A stretch of 64,000 nucleotides of DNA from Methylobacterium sp. J-067 (lineage in GTDB: Bacteria > Pseudomonadota > Alphaproteobacteria > Rhizobiales > Beijerinckiaceae). Below the pieces are notes generated by a model that had not been told where the DNA came from, made no database searches, and worked only from the letters and a program-made list of their open reading frames with translations. This document shows, in pieces, positions 52,256 to 61,127 of the stretch. The stretch is taken from contig NZ_JAKSXZ010000146.1 of NCBI RefSeq assembly GCF_022829465.1, positions 620,001-684,000 on the forward strand. The letters run 5' to 3'. The translations under genes and the position numbers were made by a program. Each line of letters begins with the position of its first letter. Position 1 is the first letter of the stretch.

Positions 52256-54349
52256 ATGCGCGGAGTTTCGGAGACGGGCCGGTACGTGTCGAACCCAAGC
52301 GAGTCCCAGACGGCCTTCCGGTCATTGTACCGGCACGGCTTCGCCCGCGTCGCCGCCTGCACCGGGCGCAGCCATCCGGGGGATCCGGCGCGCAACGCCG
52401 AGCAGATCCTCGCCCTGGCCGAGACCTGCCACGGGGAGGGCGCGGCCCTGGCCGTGTTCCCGGAACTGGCGCTCTCGGCCTACGCCATCGAGGACCTGCT
52501 GTTGCAGCAGACGCTCCTCGACGCCGTCGCGGCGGCGGCCGGCGAGCTTGCCGCGCGCACGGAATCCCTGCGGCCGCTGCTGATCGTCGGGGCGCCGCTG
52601 CGCTGGCGCCACCGTCTTTATAACTGCGCCCTGGCGATCCAGGGCGGGCGGCTCCTCGGCGCCGTGCCCAAGTCCTTCCTGCCGAACTACCGGGAGTTCT
52701 ACGAGAAGCGCCATTTCGCCTCCGGCAGCGGGATCACGGGCGAGACGATCACGGTCGGGGGGCAGGCGATCCCCTTCGGCACCGACCTCCTGTTCGAGGC
52801 GCAGGATGTGCCCGGCATCGTGGTCGGCATCGAGATCTGTGAGGACCTCTGGGTGCCCCGGGCGCCGGGCATGGACGCGGTCCTCGCCGGGGCGACGGTG
52901 CTGGCCAACCCCTCCGGCAGCCCGATCACCGTCGGCCGGGCGGAGGCGCGGGCCCTGCTGTCGCGCTCGGCCTCGATGCGGGGGGCCTGCGCCTACCTCT
53001 ACGCCGCCGCCGGCCACGGCGAATCGACCACCGACCTCGCCTGGGACGGGCAAACCAGCATCGACGAATGCGGCGAGCGCCTCGCCGAGGGCGAGCGCTT
53101 CGCCTGGAAGCCGGTGGCGACGCTGGCCGACATCGACCTCGACCGGATCGCCCAGGAGCGCCTGCAGGCCGGCAGCTTCGACGACGACGCCCGCGCCGCG
53201 CCCCCCGGCCCCTGGCGCCGGGTGCCGTTCCGGGTCGATCCTCCGGCCGGGGATCTCGGCCTCATGCGGACGGTGGAGCGCTTCCCCTTCGTGCCGAACG
53301 AGGCCACCCGCCTCGCGCAGGATTGCTACGAGGCCTACAACATCCAGGTCGCCGGCCTCGCCCAGCGGCTGGAGGCCACCGGCACCAAGAAGGTCGTCAT
53401 CGGCATCTCCGGCGGCCTCGATTCGACCCATGCCCTGATCGTCGCCGCCAAGGCCTTCGACCGGCTGGGCTATCCGCGCTCCGACATCCTCGCCTACACG
53501 TTGCCGGGCTTCGCCACCTCGGCGGGCACCAAGGCCAACGCCCACGCGCTGATGAAGGGGCTCGGCACCACGGCCGCCGAGATCGACATCCGCCCCGCCG
53601 CCGAGCGGATGCTCGCCGACATGGGCCATCCCTACGCGGCGGGGCAGAAGGTCTACGACATCACCTTCGAGAACGTGCAGGCGGGCCTGCGCACCGATTA
53701 CCTGTTCCGCCTCGCCAACCACGCGGGCGGCCTCGTGATCGGCACGGGCGACCTATCGGAGCTGGCGCTCGGCTGGTGCACCTACGGCGTCGGGGACCAG
53801 ATGAGCCACTACGCCGTCAACGCCGGCGTGCCCAAGACGCTGATCCAGCACCTGATCCGCTGGGTCATTGCGACGGACGCCTTCAGCACCGAGGAAGGCC
53901 GGGTGCTCCGCGCCGTCCTCGACACCGAGATCTCGCCGGAACTGGTGCCGGCGGAGGCCGACGCGGCGCCCCAGAGCACGGAGGCCGCCATCGGCCCCTA
54001 CGCCCTGCAGGACTTCACGCTGTTCTACACCCTGCGCTACGGGTTCCGCCCGTCGAAGATCGCCTTCCTCGCCCTCCATGCCTGGGGCGACGCGGAGCGC
54101 GGCGCATGGCCGCCGGACTTCCCCGCCGACAAGCGCATCGCCTACGGCCTGCCGGAGATCCGGCTCTGGCTCGGTGTGTTCCTGAAGCGCTTCTTCGCCT
54201 TCAGCCAGTTCAAGCGCTCGGCCATCCCCAACGGGCCGAAGGTGGTCGCGGGCGGGGCCCTCTCGCCCCGGGGCGACTGGCGCGCGCCGTCCGACGGGTC
54301 GGCCCGCATCTGGCTGGAGGAGTGGGCGCGCAACATCCCCGAAACCTGA
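52256..54349 (+). CDS. nadE: Glutamine-dependent NAD+ synthetase
   Basis: This enzyme amidates nicotinic acid adenine dinucleotide to NAD using glutamine. The N-terminal nitrilase-like glutaminase has the triad Glu70 (AVFPELALSAY), Lys139 (VPKSFLPNY) and Cys195 (EICEDLWVP). The C-terminal synthetase has VIGISGGLDSTHALIV near residue 383 and LVIGTGDLSELALGW. The total of 697 residues is normal for the two-domain type. The start is uncertain: ATG 52256 has a poor site, while a GTG at 52286 has GGAG upstream. It is divergent from ftsK. Confidence 0.95.
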   Translation: MRGVSETGRYVSNPSESQTAFRSLYRHGFARVAACTGRSHPGDPARNAEQILALAETCHGEGAALAVFPELALSAYAIEDLLLQQTLLDAVAAAAGELAARTESLRPLLIVGAPLRWRHRLYNCALAIQGGRLLGAVPKSFLPNYREFYEKRHFASGSGITGETITVGGQAIPFGTDLLFEAQDVPGIVVGIEICEDLWVPRAPGMDAVLAGATVLANPSGSPITVGRAEARALLSRSASMRGACAYLYAAAGHGESTTDLAWDGQTSIDECGERLAEGERFAWKPVATLADIDLDRIAQERLQAGSFDDDARAAPPGPWRRVPFRVDPPAGDLGLMRTVERFPFVPNEATRLAQDCYEAYNIQVAGLAQRLEATGTKKVVIGISGGLDSTHALIVAAKAFDRLGYPRSDILAYTLPGFATSAGTKANAHALMKGLGTTAAEIDIRPAAERMLADMGHPYAAGQKVYDITFENVQAGLRTDYLFRLANHAGGLVIGTGDLSELALGWCTYGVGDQMSHYAVNAGVPKTLIQHLIRWVIATDAFSTEEGRVLRAVLDTEISPELVPAEADAAPQSTEAAIGPYALQDFTLFYTLRYGFRPSKIAFLALHAWGDAERGAWPPDFPADKRIAYGLPEIRLWLGVFLKRFFAFSQFKRSAIPNGPKVVAGGALSPRGDWRAPSDGSARIWLEEWARNIPET

Positions 54350-54453
54350 CCGTCACAAACGTGGCCCATTGTGCCATTATGAACACGGTCAAGCTGATTC
54401 TTCGCAACGCAGCGAAGATCGGCCTCCGAGGGCGGCCTAGCGGAGGGTTTCCG

Positions 54454-54684
54454 ATGCGAAACTACAACCTCTTCCGGCTGACCGAGGTGGAGGGCCTGTG
54501 CTGCGCCGTCCCCGAATCGAGTGCGGTGCCGCCCTTCATCGGGTCCGGCCGTTGGACCTTCGGCGGCAAGCTCGATGACGGCTGCCGTCCGCCCCTCGAC
54601 TTCGACGGCCGCGCCGCCGACACCGCCGTACGCTTCAACGGCTTCTACCTGTTCCAGACGGTCGACCGCCGCTTCATCGCGTGA
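54454..54684 (+). CDS. Small conserved-looking protein (76 aa), unknown
   Basis: A 76-residue protein with ATG 54454 and a strong GGAGG 8 bases before it. It starts MRNYNLFRLTEVEGLCCAVP and includes FIGSGRWTFGGKL and FNGFYLFQTVDRRFIA; it looks like a small beta-rich domain, perhaps with two Cys as ligands. No membrane segment and no family recognised. It lies about 100 bases after nadE on the same strand and may be in the same transcript. Confidence 0.7.
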   Translation: MRNYNLFRLTEVEGLCCAVPESSAVPPFIGSGRWTFGGKLDDGCRPPLDFDGRAADTAVRFNGFYLFQTVDRRFIA

Positions 54685-54764
54685 GGCGGTCTGCGATCAC
54701 GGCGAATATTCCTTAACTCGCGTTCGGCACAGTGGCCGTGTTCGCGCATATTGGAACTCGTCGC

Positions 54765-55151
54765 ATGTCCATGGAACAACGAAGGCAGCCCCGCCTCCGG
54801 GTGTTTTTGAAGGGACGAATCCACTTCAACAACGGCTCGTCGAGCATCGATTGTCTTGTGCGCGACATGTCGAGCACCGGCGCGCGCCTGCTGCTGAGCG
54901 AGACCGCGACGCTGCCGGAGAAGTTCGATCTCTTCATCCCGCAGAAGGAGCGAACCTTCCGCGCGCAGCTGCGCTGGCGCCGGGAGGACGGGATCGGCGT
55001 GACCTTCGACAACGGCGCGGAGAGCCCCGAGACCGCCCCCGACCTGACCATGACCGCCCTGCTGCGCCGGGTCGGCGAGCTGGAGGCGGAGAACGCCGCC
55101 CTCCGCCGCCGCCTCGCGCAGATGATGGAGGCCGCCGCGCCCGCGATCTGA
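54765..55151 (+). CDS. PilZ-domain protein with C-terminal coiled coil
   Basis: The 128-residue protein has a PilZ domain, which commonly binds cyclic di-GMP: RRQPRLRVFLKGRIHF (RxxxR site) and CLVRDMSSTGARLLL (D/N-x-S-x-x-G site). A C-terminal helix (RRVGELEAENAALRRRLAQM) has heptad leucines and should dimerise. Two ATGs are possible (54765, 54771). A degenerate EAL protein is the only other c-di-GMP-related gene in the window. Confidence 0.85.
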   Translation: MSMEQRRQPRLRVFLKGRIHFNNGSSSIDCLVRDMSSTGARLLLSETATLPEKFDLFIPQKERTFRAQLRWRREDGIGVTFDNGAESPETAPDLTMTALLRRVGELEAENAALRRRLAQMMEAAAPAI

Positions 55152-55167
55152 CGGGCGGGAGGCCCGC

Positions 55168-55599
55168 TCAGCCGGCGAGCGCCGCGCGGATCCTCTCCGC
55201 ATGGGCGGCGAGCAAGGCCGGGTCGGCCATGCCGCCCTCGTGGCGCTTCAGGGGCACGCCCTCGCGCCGGGGGATGATGTGGACGTGCAGGTGGAACACC
55301 GTCTGTCCACCCGCCGCCTCGTTGAATTGGAAGACCGTGAGCCCGTCGGCGGCGAAGGCCGCCTTCACCGCGCGGGCGACGGTCTGGACGCTGCGCATCA
55401 GCGCGGCGAGCGTCTCCGGCTCGGCGTCGAGGAGCCCCCGCGAGGGCGCCTTCGGGATGACGAGGGTGTGGCCCTCGCCTTGAGGCATCACGTCCATGAA
55501 GGCCAGGGTGTGCTCGTCCTCGTAGACCGTGTGCGCGGGCATCTCGCCCCGCAGGATCTTCCCGAAGACGTTGTTCGGGTCGTAGGCCGTGTCCGCCAT
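55168..55599 (-). CDS. HIT-family hydrolase
   Basis: The 143-residue protein is a histidine-triad nucleotide-binding protein. The motif is HLHVHIIPR at about residues 103-111 (H-x-H-x-H-x-x). NVFGKILRGEMPAHTVYEDE, AFMDVMPQGEGHTLVIPK and TVFQFNEAAGGQTVFH are typical. Hint-type members hydrolyse adenosine phosphoramidates. It is convergent with the PilZ gene and divergent from the CDF transporter gene. Confidence 0.93.
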   Translation of the reverse strand: MADTAYDPNNVFGKILRGEMPAHTVYEDEHTLAFMDVMPQGEGHTLVIPKAPSRGLLDAEPETLAALMRSVQTVARAVKAAFAADGLTVFQFNEAAGGQTVFHLHVHIIPRREGVPLKRHEGGMADPALLAAHAERIRAALAG

Positions 55600-55721
55600 G
55601 CTGCCTCCCAGTCAGGCCGGCACGATGCACGGCGCGGGGGCGGGCGTCCACTGGATGGGAACCGCTGCGAGGCCAAGCTCCTTCTCTCCCGGCGCCGACC
55701 GGGCGCGGGAGGGCGCGACGG

Positions 55722-56681
55722 GTGGCACACGAGAGCACGGGGGCGATCTACGCCGCGGCGGGGGCCAACCTCGCCATCGCGACGGCGAAGTTCGTGGGCG
55801 GCTTCCTCACCGGCTCGACGGCGATGATCGCCGAGGGCGTCCACTCGGTGGTGGACACCCTCAACCAGATCCTCCTCCTCATCGGCCTCAAGCGGTCCGT
55901 GAAGCCCGCCGATGTCCGCCACCCCTTCGGCTACGGGCGCGAGGTGTATTTCTACGCCTTCGTCGTGGCGCTGATGATCTTCCTCGGCGGCGGCCTGTTC
56001 GCCATCTACGAGGGCGTCGAGCGGATGCTGCATCCCGAGCCGGACAAGGATGCGCACCTCTTCGGCTACACGATCCCCGGCCTGTACGTGAACCTCGCCA
56101 TCCTGGGCTTCTCCATCGCGGCGGAGGGCTATTCGTGGACGGTGGCGATGAAGCAGTTCTGGGCCGAGAAGGGCAAGCACTCGGCGATCCACGCGATCCG
56201 GCGCAGCAAGGATCCGAGCCTGTTCACCATCCTCGCGGAGGACACGGCGGCCCTGGCGGGCCTGCTCATCGCGCTGACGGGCGTGCTGCTGGCGCATGTC
56301 CTGGAGAACCCGGCCCTCGACGGGGCGGCCTCCATCGGCATCGGCCTCGTCCTCGTGGGGATGGCGCTGTTCCTGATGGTGGAGACCCACGGCCTCCTCA
56401 TCGGCGAGGCCGCCGACCCCGCCCTGGTGGAGGCGATCAACGAGATCGTCCGCGACGAGCCGGGGGTGATGCACGTGAACGAGGTGCTGACCCAGCATCT
56501 CGGGCCGAGCGACATCCTCGTGAACCTCAGCCTCGACATGGCCGACGACCTCACCGCCGGGGCGGTCGAGGCGACGGTCTCGCGGCTCGACAAGGCGCTG
56601 AAGGCCAGCGAACCGGACGTGAAGCGGGTGTTCATCGAGATCCAGGCCAAGCCCGAGGGCGCACGGGCGGCCGCCGCCTGA
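55722..56681 (+). CDS. Cation diffusion facilitator family transporter, ZnT9-like type
   Basis: The 319-residue protein has six membrane helices and a cytoplasmic C-terminal domain (ALVEAINEIVRDEPGVMHVN). In helix 2 the metal site reads AEGVHSVVDTLNQ (HxxxD). In helix 5 it reads LAEDTAALAGLL rather than the usual HxxxD, as in ZnT9-related members, so zinc export cannot be assumed. The GTG at 55722 follows GGGAGGG. It is divergent from the HIT gene. Confidence 0.9.
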   Translation: MAHESTGAIYAAAGANLAIATAKFVGGFLTGSTAMIAEGVHSVVDTLNQILLLIGLKRSVKPADVRHPFGYGREVYFYAFVVALMIFLGGGLFAIYEGVERMLHPEPDKDAHLFGYTIPGLYVNLAILGFSIAAEGYSWTVAMKQFWAEKGKHSAIHAIRRSKDPSLFTILAEDTAALAGLLIALTGVLLAHVLENPALDGAASIGIGLVLVGMALFLMVETHGLLIGEAADPALVEAINEIVRDEPGVMHVNEVLTQHLGPSDILVNLSLDMADDLTAGAVEATVSRLDKALKASEPDVKRVFIEIQAKPEGARAAAA

Positions 56682-56691
56682 GGCGTTGGCC

Positions 56692-57546
56692 TCAGGCGTC
56701 CCGGCCGACCTGATCGAGGCTGACCCGCCAGAGCCGCTCCTGCACCGCCTCGTCCCGGCTTTCCGCGGACGAGGTCTTGGGCTTGGCGTGGGAGAAGTAG
56801 CGCCCCGTCACGCCGTCGAGCTCCGGCGCGGTGGCGACGTGCAGCGAGGTGCGCGCGCCCTTCTCCGGGTTGATGAGGAAGGGGCGGACGAGGTTCCAGG
56901 CCATGCCGAACAGGCCGCCCGTGTTCTTGGCGAAGCCCGTATCGACCACGCCTGGATGCAGGCAGTTCACGGTGATGCCCCGTCCGGCGAGGCGCCGGGC
57001 CAGGGCGTAGGTGAACAGCACGTTGCCGAGCTTGGCCTGCGAATAGGCGCGCATCGGGCCGAATGACTTCACCCCGCCGAGGTCGGCGAAGTCGATATGG
57101 CCCCGGTAATGGGCCGCCGAGGCGACGTTGACGATCCGCGGCTTGCCGCCCGATCCCGCCGTCGCCGTGATCGTGTCGAGGAGTTCGAGGGTCAGCAGCA
57201 CGTAGCCGAGATGGTCGAGGGCCCAGGTGCGCTCGATGCCGTCGACGGTCGTCTCGCGGCGGTCGAAGATGGCGCCCGCGTTGTTCACGAGCACATGGAG
57301 CTGCGGGCAGGCCGCACGGACCTCCTGCGCGAGGCGGCGGATCTCCGCCTGCGAGGACAGGTCGGCGCGGTAGGTGTCCACCCGCGCCTCCGGCAACGCC
57401 GCGCGGATCCTGTCCGCGCAGCCGGCGAGCTTGGCGGCATCGCGCCCGACGAGGCCGACCCGCGCGCCGCGACGCGCGAGCCCGAGGGCCGTCTCGTAGC
57501 CGATGCCGCCCGTCGCGCCCGTGACGAGGCAGACGCGCCCGCGCAT
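56692..57546 (-). CDS. Short-chain dehydrogenase, retinol dehydrogenase-like
   Basis: The 284-residue Rossmann enzyme starts VCLVTGATGGIGYETALGLA. It has LHVLVNNAGAIFDRR, IVNVASAAHYRG, the catalytic YSQAKLGN, and LHPGVVDTGFAKN. Sequence type matches the retinol dehydrogenase / light-dependent protochlorophyllide reductase-like branch; NADP is probable. The substrate is unknown. It is convergent with the CDF gene, 10 bases apart, and 4 bases downstream of the DUF1328 gene. Confidence 0.9.
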   Translation of the reverse strand: MRGRVCLVTGATGGIGYETALGLARRGARVGLVGRDAAKLAGCADRIRAALPEARVDTYRADLSSQAEIRRLAQEVRAACPQLHVLVNNAGAIFDRRETTVDGIERTWALDHLGYVLLTLELLDTITATAGSGGKPRIVNVASAAHYRGHIDFADLGGVKSFGPMRAYSQAKLGNVLFTYALARRLAGRGITVNCLHPGVVDTGFAKNTGGLFGMAWNLVRPFLINPEKGARTSLHVATAPELDGVTGRYFSHAKPKTSSAESRDEAVQERLWRVSLDQVGRDA

Positions 57547-57550
57547 GGGG

Positions 57551-57730
57551 CTAGAACACCACCTGCCCGACGGCGAAGGCGATGACCACGATCACGATCG
57601 CCACGATCAGGAACAGGCCGAACAGGATCCGCGCCAGCGAGCCCGCGCCCGACGCGATGCCGGTGAAACCGAGGCCACCCGCGATCAGCGAGATCACGAA
57701 GCAGATCAGGGCCCATTTCAGAAGGGTCAT
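57551..57730 (-). CDS. DUF1328 family small membrane protein
   Basis: The frame from ATG 57730 encodes 59 residues with two membrane helices (LLKWALICFVISLIAGGLGF and ILFGLFLIVAIVIVVIAFAV) separated by TGIASGAGSLAR. It matches the DUF1328/YtjA family. Members are often stress-induced. The upstream AGGGAG gives good spacing. A possible EcfG-type promoter lies at 57786-57811. A dehydrogenase gene follows with 4 bases between. Confidence 0.85.
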   Translation of the reverse strand: MTLLKWALICFVISLIAGGLGFTGIASGAGSLARILFGLFLIVAIVIVVIAFAVGQVVF

Positions 57731-57785
57731 CAGGCAAACTCCCTTGGCCCGGCGGGACAGCCGGGCGAGTCACGCTCGCACGCTC

Positions 57786-57811
57786 AACCGGCGTGCAAGC
57801 GCGACTGTTCC
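57786..57811 (-). promoter_or_regulatory. Possible EcfG-type promoter of the DUF1328 gene
   Basis: GGAAC (57811-57807) and GGTT (57789-57786) are 17 bases apart on the minus strand, close to the general stress consensus GGAAC-N16/17-CGTT, with the last box matching at 3 of 4. It is about 55 bases before the ATG. Confidence 0.4.
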
Positions 57812-57842
57812 GTCGCGCGGGCCCCGAACGAAGCCTTTATTC

Positions 57843-59213
57843 TCAGGCCGTGCGGGTGACGGGCTCGGCCGGCACGTCGGCGCGTTCCAGCATGATCTCG
57901 GCCAGGGTGTGATAGAGCCCGGTGCGGCAGACCGCCTTCGAGGCCGCGTCCGCGATCAGCGCCGCCACCATGAGCGGGATCATCAGGGCGTGGTTCTGGG
58001 TCATCTCGGTGACGATGACGAAGCTGGTGATCGGCGCCTGCAGCACCCCCGTCAGGTAGGCCACCATCCCGACGAGCACGACCGCGCCCACCGGCACGTC
58101 GGGCACGAACGGGTGCAGCATCCCCCCGAGCCCCGCCCCCACCGCCAGCGAGGGCGCGAACAGCCCGCCGGGGATGCCGCTCACCGAACTCAGCACCGTC
58201 GCGAGGAACTTCAGCGGCGCGTAGAGGAGGCTCGCTGGGGCGTCGCCGTGCAGGATGTTCCGCGCCTCCTCGTAGCCCGTGCCGTGGGCCGCCCCGTGCG
58301 TGGCGAGCCCACACAGGGCCACCGCGAGGCCGCAGGCGGCGGCGAACAGGATCGGCCGCCGGCTGACGAACCGGCCCGCCCGCCCCGGCAGGCCCCGGGC
58401 GAACAGGATCACGAGGCGGCTGAACGCCCCGCCCGCCAGCCCGCCGAGCACGGCGAGCACCGGGACGATCCAGCCGGCCGAGAGGGGCAGGACGGCCGGC
58501 GTCGTGCCGAAATAGGTGTAATTGCCCATGAGCCACAGGGAGGTCAGGCCGGCGGCGACGATGCCGGCCACGATCAGCCCGGAGGAGCGCGCCTCGTAGG
58601 CCCGGCCCAGCTCCTCGATGCCGAACACGATGCCGGCCAGCGGCGTGTTGAACGCCGCCGCCACCCCGGCCGCGCCGCCCGCCAGCAGCAGGCCCGGCAG
58701 CCGGTCCGGCGTCAGGCGGCCGAAGGCGGCCATGATCACCGCGCCGACCTGCACCGTCGGCCCCTCGCGCCCCGCCGAGGCGCCGCAGAGCAGGCCAAGG
58801 AACAGCACCATCACCTTGCCGAACCCGACCCGCAGGGAGATCAGCCCGTGGCGGAACCGGGCGTCGCGGGCGTGCCGCGCGGCGATGACCTGGGGGATGC
58901 CCGAGCCTTGCGAGTTCGGGAACACGGTCTTGGCGAGGAGCGCCGCCAGGGCGAAGCCCGCCGGGGTCAGCACCAGGGCGATGAAGGGCGAGGGGGCGGT
59001 GAGCGCCTTGAACCCCTCCTGCGCGAGGTCCGCGCCCTTGGCCATCACCACCGCCGCGAGGCCGACGCAGATGCCGCCCACGAGGAACAGCAGCCGCGAG
59101 CGCCACAGGGGGTAGGCGTCCATGGAGGCGGACCGGAGCCGGGCGATGGAGCGACCGGTACGGGAACGGACCTTCCGCTTCTCGACCGTCTCCGACTCCC
59201 GCTGCGCCGTCAT
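57843..59213 (-). CDS. clcA: CLC-family chloride channel/transporter
   Basis: The 456-residue membrane protein has the CLC signatures: GSGIPQVIAARHA, CGASAGREGPTVQVGA with the gating Glu, and GGLFAPSLAVGAGLGG. Some CLC proteins exchange chloride for protons; others are channels. There is no CBS domain. ATG 59213 follows AAGGACGG. It lies 64 bases downstream of the photolyase stop on the same strand. Confidence 0.94.
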   Translation of the reverse strand: MTAQRESETVEKRKVRSRTGRSIARLRSASMDAYPLWRSRLLFLVGGICVGLAAVVMAKGADLAQEGFKALTAPSPFIALVLTPAGFALAALLAKTVFPNSQGSGIPQVIAARHARDARFRHGLISLRVGFGKVMVLFLGLLCGASAGREGPTVQVGAVIMAAFGRLTPDRLPGLLLAGGAAGVAAAFNTPLAGIVFGIEELGRAYEARSSGLIVAGIVAAGLTSLWLMGNYTYFGTTPAVLPLSAGWIVPVLAVLGGLAGGAFSRLVILFARGLPGRAGRFVSRRPILFAAACGLAVALCGLATHGAAHGTGYEEARNILHGDAPASLLYAPLKFLATVLSSVSGIPGGLFAPSLAVGAGLGGMLHPFVPDVPVGAVVLVGMVAYLTGVLQAPITSFVIVTEMTQNHALMIPLMVAALIADAASKAVCRTGLYHTLAEIMLERADVPAEPVTRTA

Positions 59214-59277
59214 CGCCGTCCTTCGTATCCCGCGTCGCAAAAGGCTTAGCGGGCCGGGGCACGGAGCGCGAGGGTGT

Positions 59278-60678
59278 TCAGCTTTCTGCCGCGCAGAGCT
59301 TCTCCACGGCTTTCGCATAGGATTTCGCGTCGAACTTCTTCAGCGAGTTCTCGCTCTGGTAGCGGACGGTGCCGAACACCTTGCGCTGCTGCCAGGGGCG
59401 GTCGTGCAGGCCGTAGACCCAGGCGACGTTGGTGAAGGAGTTCGCGTCCCTCCCGTCGAGGAAGTAGCGGTTGTTCAGGCGCAGGGTGCGGGCGAAGCCC
59501 TCCTTGGGCGAGGGCGACCATTCGAGGATCTTCTTGCCCCAGTACATCCGCAACTGGTTGTGCATGTAGCCGGTCTCGCGCATCTCGCGCATGGCCACGT
59601 TCCAGTAATGGTCGTGGGTCTCGCCGGCCGCGAGCTGCTTTTCCGTGTAGGCGTGCGGGCGCTCGTCCTTGGCGTGGTCGGCCAGCGTCTTGCGCGCCCA
59701 GTCGGGCACGGCCTTGTCGTACTCGTCGTAGCCCTTCGTGTAGAACACGTGGTTCATGGCGAGCTCACGCCGGACGATCAGCTCCTCCAGGTAGGCGCCG
59801 CGGTCATCGTCGTCCCCCGCCTTGGCCTCGCGGATGGCGAGCGCGATCTCGACGGGGGAGATCTGCCCGAAATGCAGGTAGGGGCTCATGTGCGAGGCCG
59901 CCGCCGCCTCGGGCTTGTTGCGCCCGGCGCCGTAGCCCTCGAACCCGTCCTTCAGGAACGCCTTCAGCCGCTTGCGCGCCTCGCCCTCGCCCCCCGCGAA
60001 GCGCTTCACCGGCCCGACCTCCCGGTCGAGGCTCATCTCCGCCAGCACCGCGTCCGGGTCGGAGACGTCGATCTCGCTCTTGAGGCCGAGTGCGTCCGCC
60101 TTGTGCTTCACGGGGCGGGGCTTCAGGTCCTCGATGAACGTGTCCCAGAGCCGGTTGAGCTTCGGCCGCAGGGTCCGGGCGGCGAATTCGTGCTTGTTCG
60201 AGGCGGTCTCGACCGGCACCACCACGTCGCCCTCGACCTGCACGATGCGGCAGCGGACCTTCTTGCCGATCTCGGCGTACCACGCCTTCTGGATCGCGAG
60301 ATAACCCCGGTCGAGGACGAGGAGCGCCGCCTCGTCGGCGAGGTCGATGGCGATCTTCGCGGGGGAGGCCTTGCGCATCACGAAGGCGATGCCGCGCTTC
60401 TCCAGCCCCGCCTTCGCCTCCGCGAGACCCTGAAGCAGGAAGGCGTAGTGCCGGGCATTGGCCTCCGGGAAGCCGCTCTTGCCGTCGAGCAGGCCGAAAC
60501 AGGCCACCACCGGCAGCTTCAGCCGGTTCGCCTCCTCGATCGCGAGTTCGAGGGCCGGGTTGAACCGGGCGCGGTTGGCCTGCTGCAGCAGGTAGAGGAC
60601 GTAGCGGCCCTCGCCGTCCGGCTCCACGTCATTGAGCACCCGGACCCGCTCGCCCTGTATCGCCACACCGACCCCCAC
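59278..60678 (-). CDS. Class II deoxyribodipyrimidine photolyase
   Basis: The enzyme repairs UV-induced cyclobutane pyrimidine dimers using FAD and blue light. The 466-residue protein has RVRVLNDVEPDGEGRYVLYL and PVVACFGLLDG at the N-terminus and the FAD-binding C-terminal half (MSPYLHFGQISPVEIALAI, LEELIVRRELAMNHVFY, ETGYMHNQLRMYWGKKILEW), which are class II marks. The GTG at 60678 is used because GAGGCGAATCGCG lies before it. Confidence 0.93.
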   Translation of the reverse strand: MGVGVAIQGERVRVLNDVEPDGEGRYVLYLLQQANRARFNPALELAIEEANRLKLPVVACFGLLDGKSGFPEANARHYAFLLQGLAEAKAGLEKRGIAFVMRKASPAKIAIDLADEAALLVLDRGYLAIQKAWYAEIGKKVRCRIVQVEGDVVVPVETASNKHEFAARTLRPKLNRLWDTFIEDLKPRPVKHKADALGLKSEIDVSDPDAVLAEMSLDREVGPVKRFAGGEGEARKRLKAFLKDGFEGYGAGRNKPEAAAASHMSPYLHFGQISPVEIALAIREAKAGDDDDRGAYLEELIVRRELAMNHVFYTKGYDEYDKAVPDWARKTLADHAKDERPHAYTEKQLAAGETHDHYWNVAMREMRETGYMHNQLRMYWGKKILEWSPSPKEGFARTLRLNNRYFLDGRDANSFTNVAWVYGLHDRPWQQRKVFGTVRYQSENSLKKFDAKSYAKAVEKLCAAES

Positions 60679-61029
60679 CGCGATTCGCCTCGATCGAGCT
60701 AGGGCGGCGCGGGGAGAAGGGGAGGCGGGACAGGCCGGGACGGCGGTTTCGTGACGCCACCTCGACAAGACGTCGCAGGGTTCGGCGGCGGAAATTAGCG
60801 ATTGCCGGGGCTACGGCGCACTATCCTGAACCGTCTCAAGGTCCTGGAGCCTATCGTTCCGCCGTATTCGGAGCTTTCGTGAAGTGCGGGGGCAGCATTC
60901 GCGATCTGCGATTGCGCTGCGACATTTTCAGCACGGCCGATCCTGAAACTTGGCCGGTGCCAGTCCAGGCGTAAAATCTTGCGCCGAAAGCCCTTGTCAT
61001 CCGGCGCGTCTGCACTCAATTTTGCATTG
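60679..61029. other. Gene-free region upstream of photolyase
   Basis: About 350 bases between the photolyase start and the small RNA. Its GC content is lower than that of genes around it. No supported coding frame is seen; a 75-codon frame on the minus strand (60795-61019) lacks a ribosome binding site and family likeness. The promoters for photolyase and the small RNA (a -35-like TTGTCA at 60994) must lie here. Confidence 0.5.
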
Positions 61030-61118
61030 CGAGAGCGCGATGGCGTCGTTCTCTCGCTGCCCTCCTTGGGCGTTTCCTCCCTAGACTTCGGGCCGCTCCC
61101 TCGGGGGTGGCCTTTTTT
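61030..61118 (+). ncRNA. Probable MmgR/suhB (alpha-r8) family small RNA
   Basis: The + strand carries GGGCGTTTCCTCCCTAGACT (61069-61088), then a GC-rich hairpin (GGCCGCTCCC with GGGGGTGGCC) and TTTTTT. The order of a single-stranded CGTTTCCTCCCT motif, GACTT, GGGCCG-hairpin and T-run is that of the MmgR sRNA of Sinorhizobium (Rfam name suhB), as I recall it. The 5' end is estimated from the usual length (about 77-90 bases). In Sinorhizobium MmgR restrains polyhydroxybutyrate storage. Confidence 0.62.
61091..61118 (+). terminator. Intrinsic terminator of the small RNA
   Basis: A hairpin of about 9 pairs (GGCCGCTCC with GGGGTGGCC, two wobbles) ends in TTTTTT at 61113-61118. No protein gene on the + strand lies upstream within several hundred bases, which supports a separate small RNA. 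It abuts the stop of the convergent phosphatase gene. Confidence 0.75.
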
Positions 61119-61127
61119 CTTGGGCGC

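Noticed and set aside
60795..61019. 75-codon frame on the minus strand upstream of photolyase
   Set aside because: No ribosome binding site, no domain and odd composition. It overlaps the likely promoter and small RNA region.
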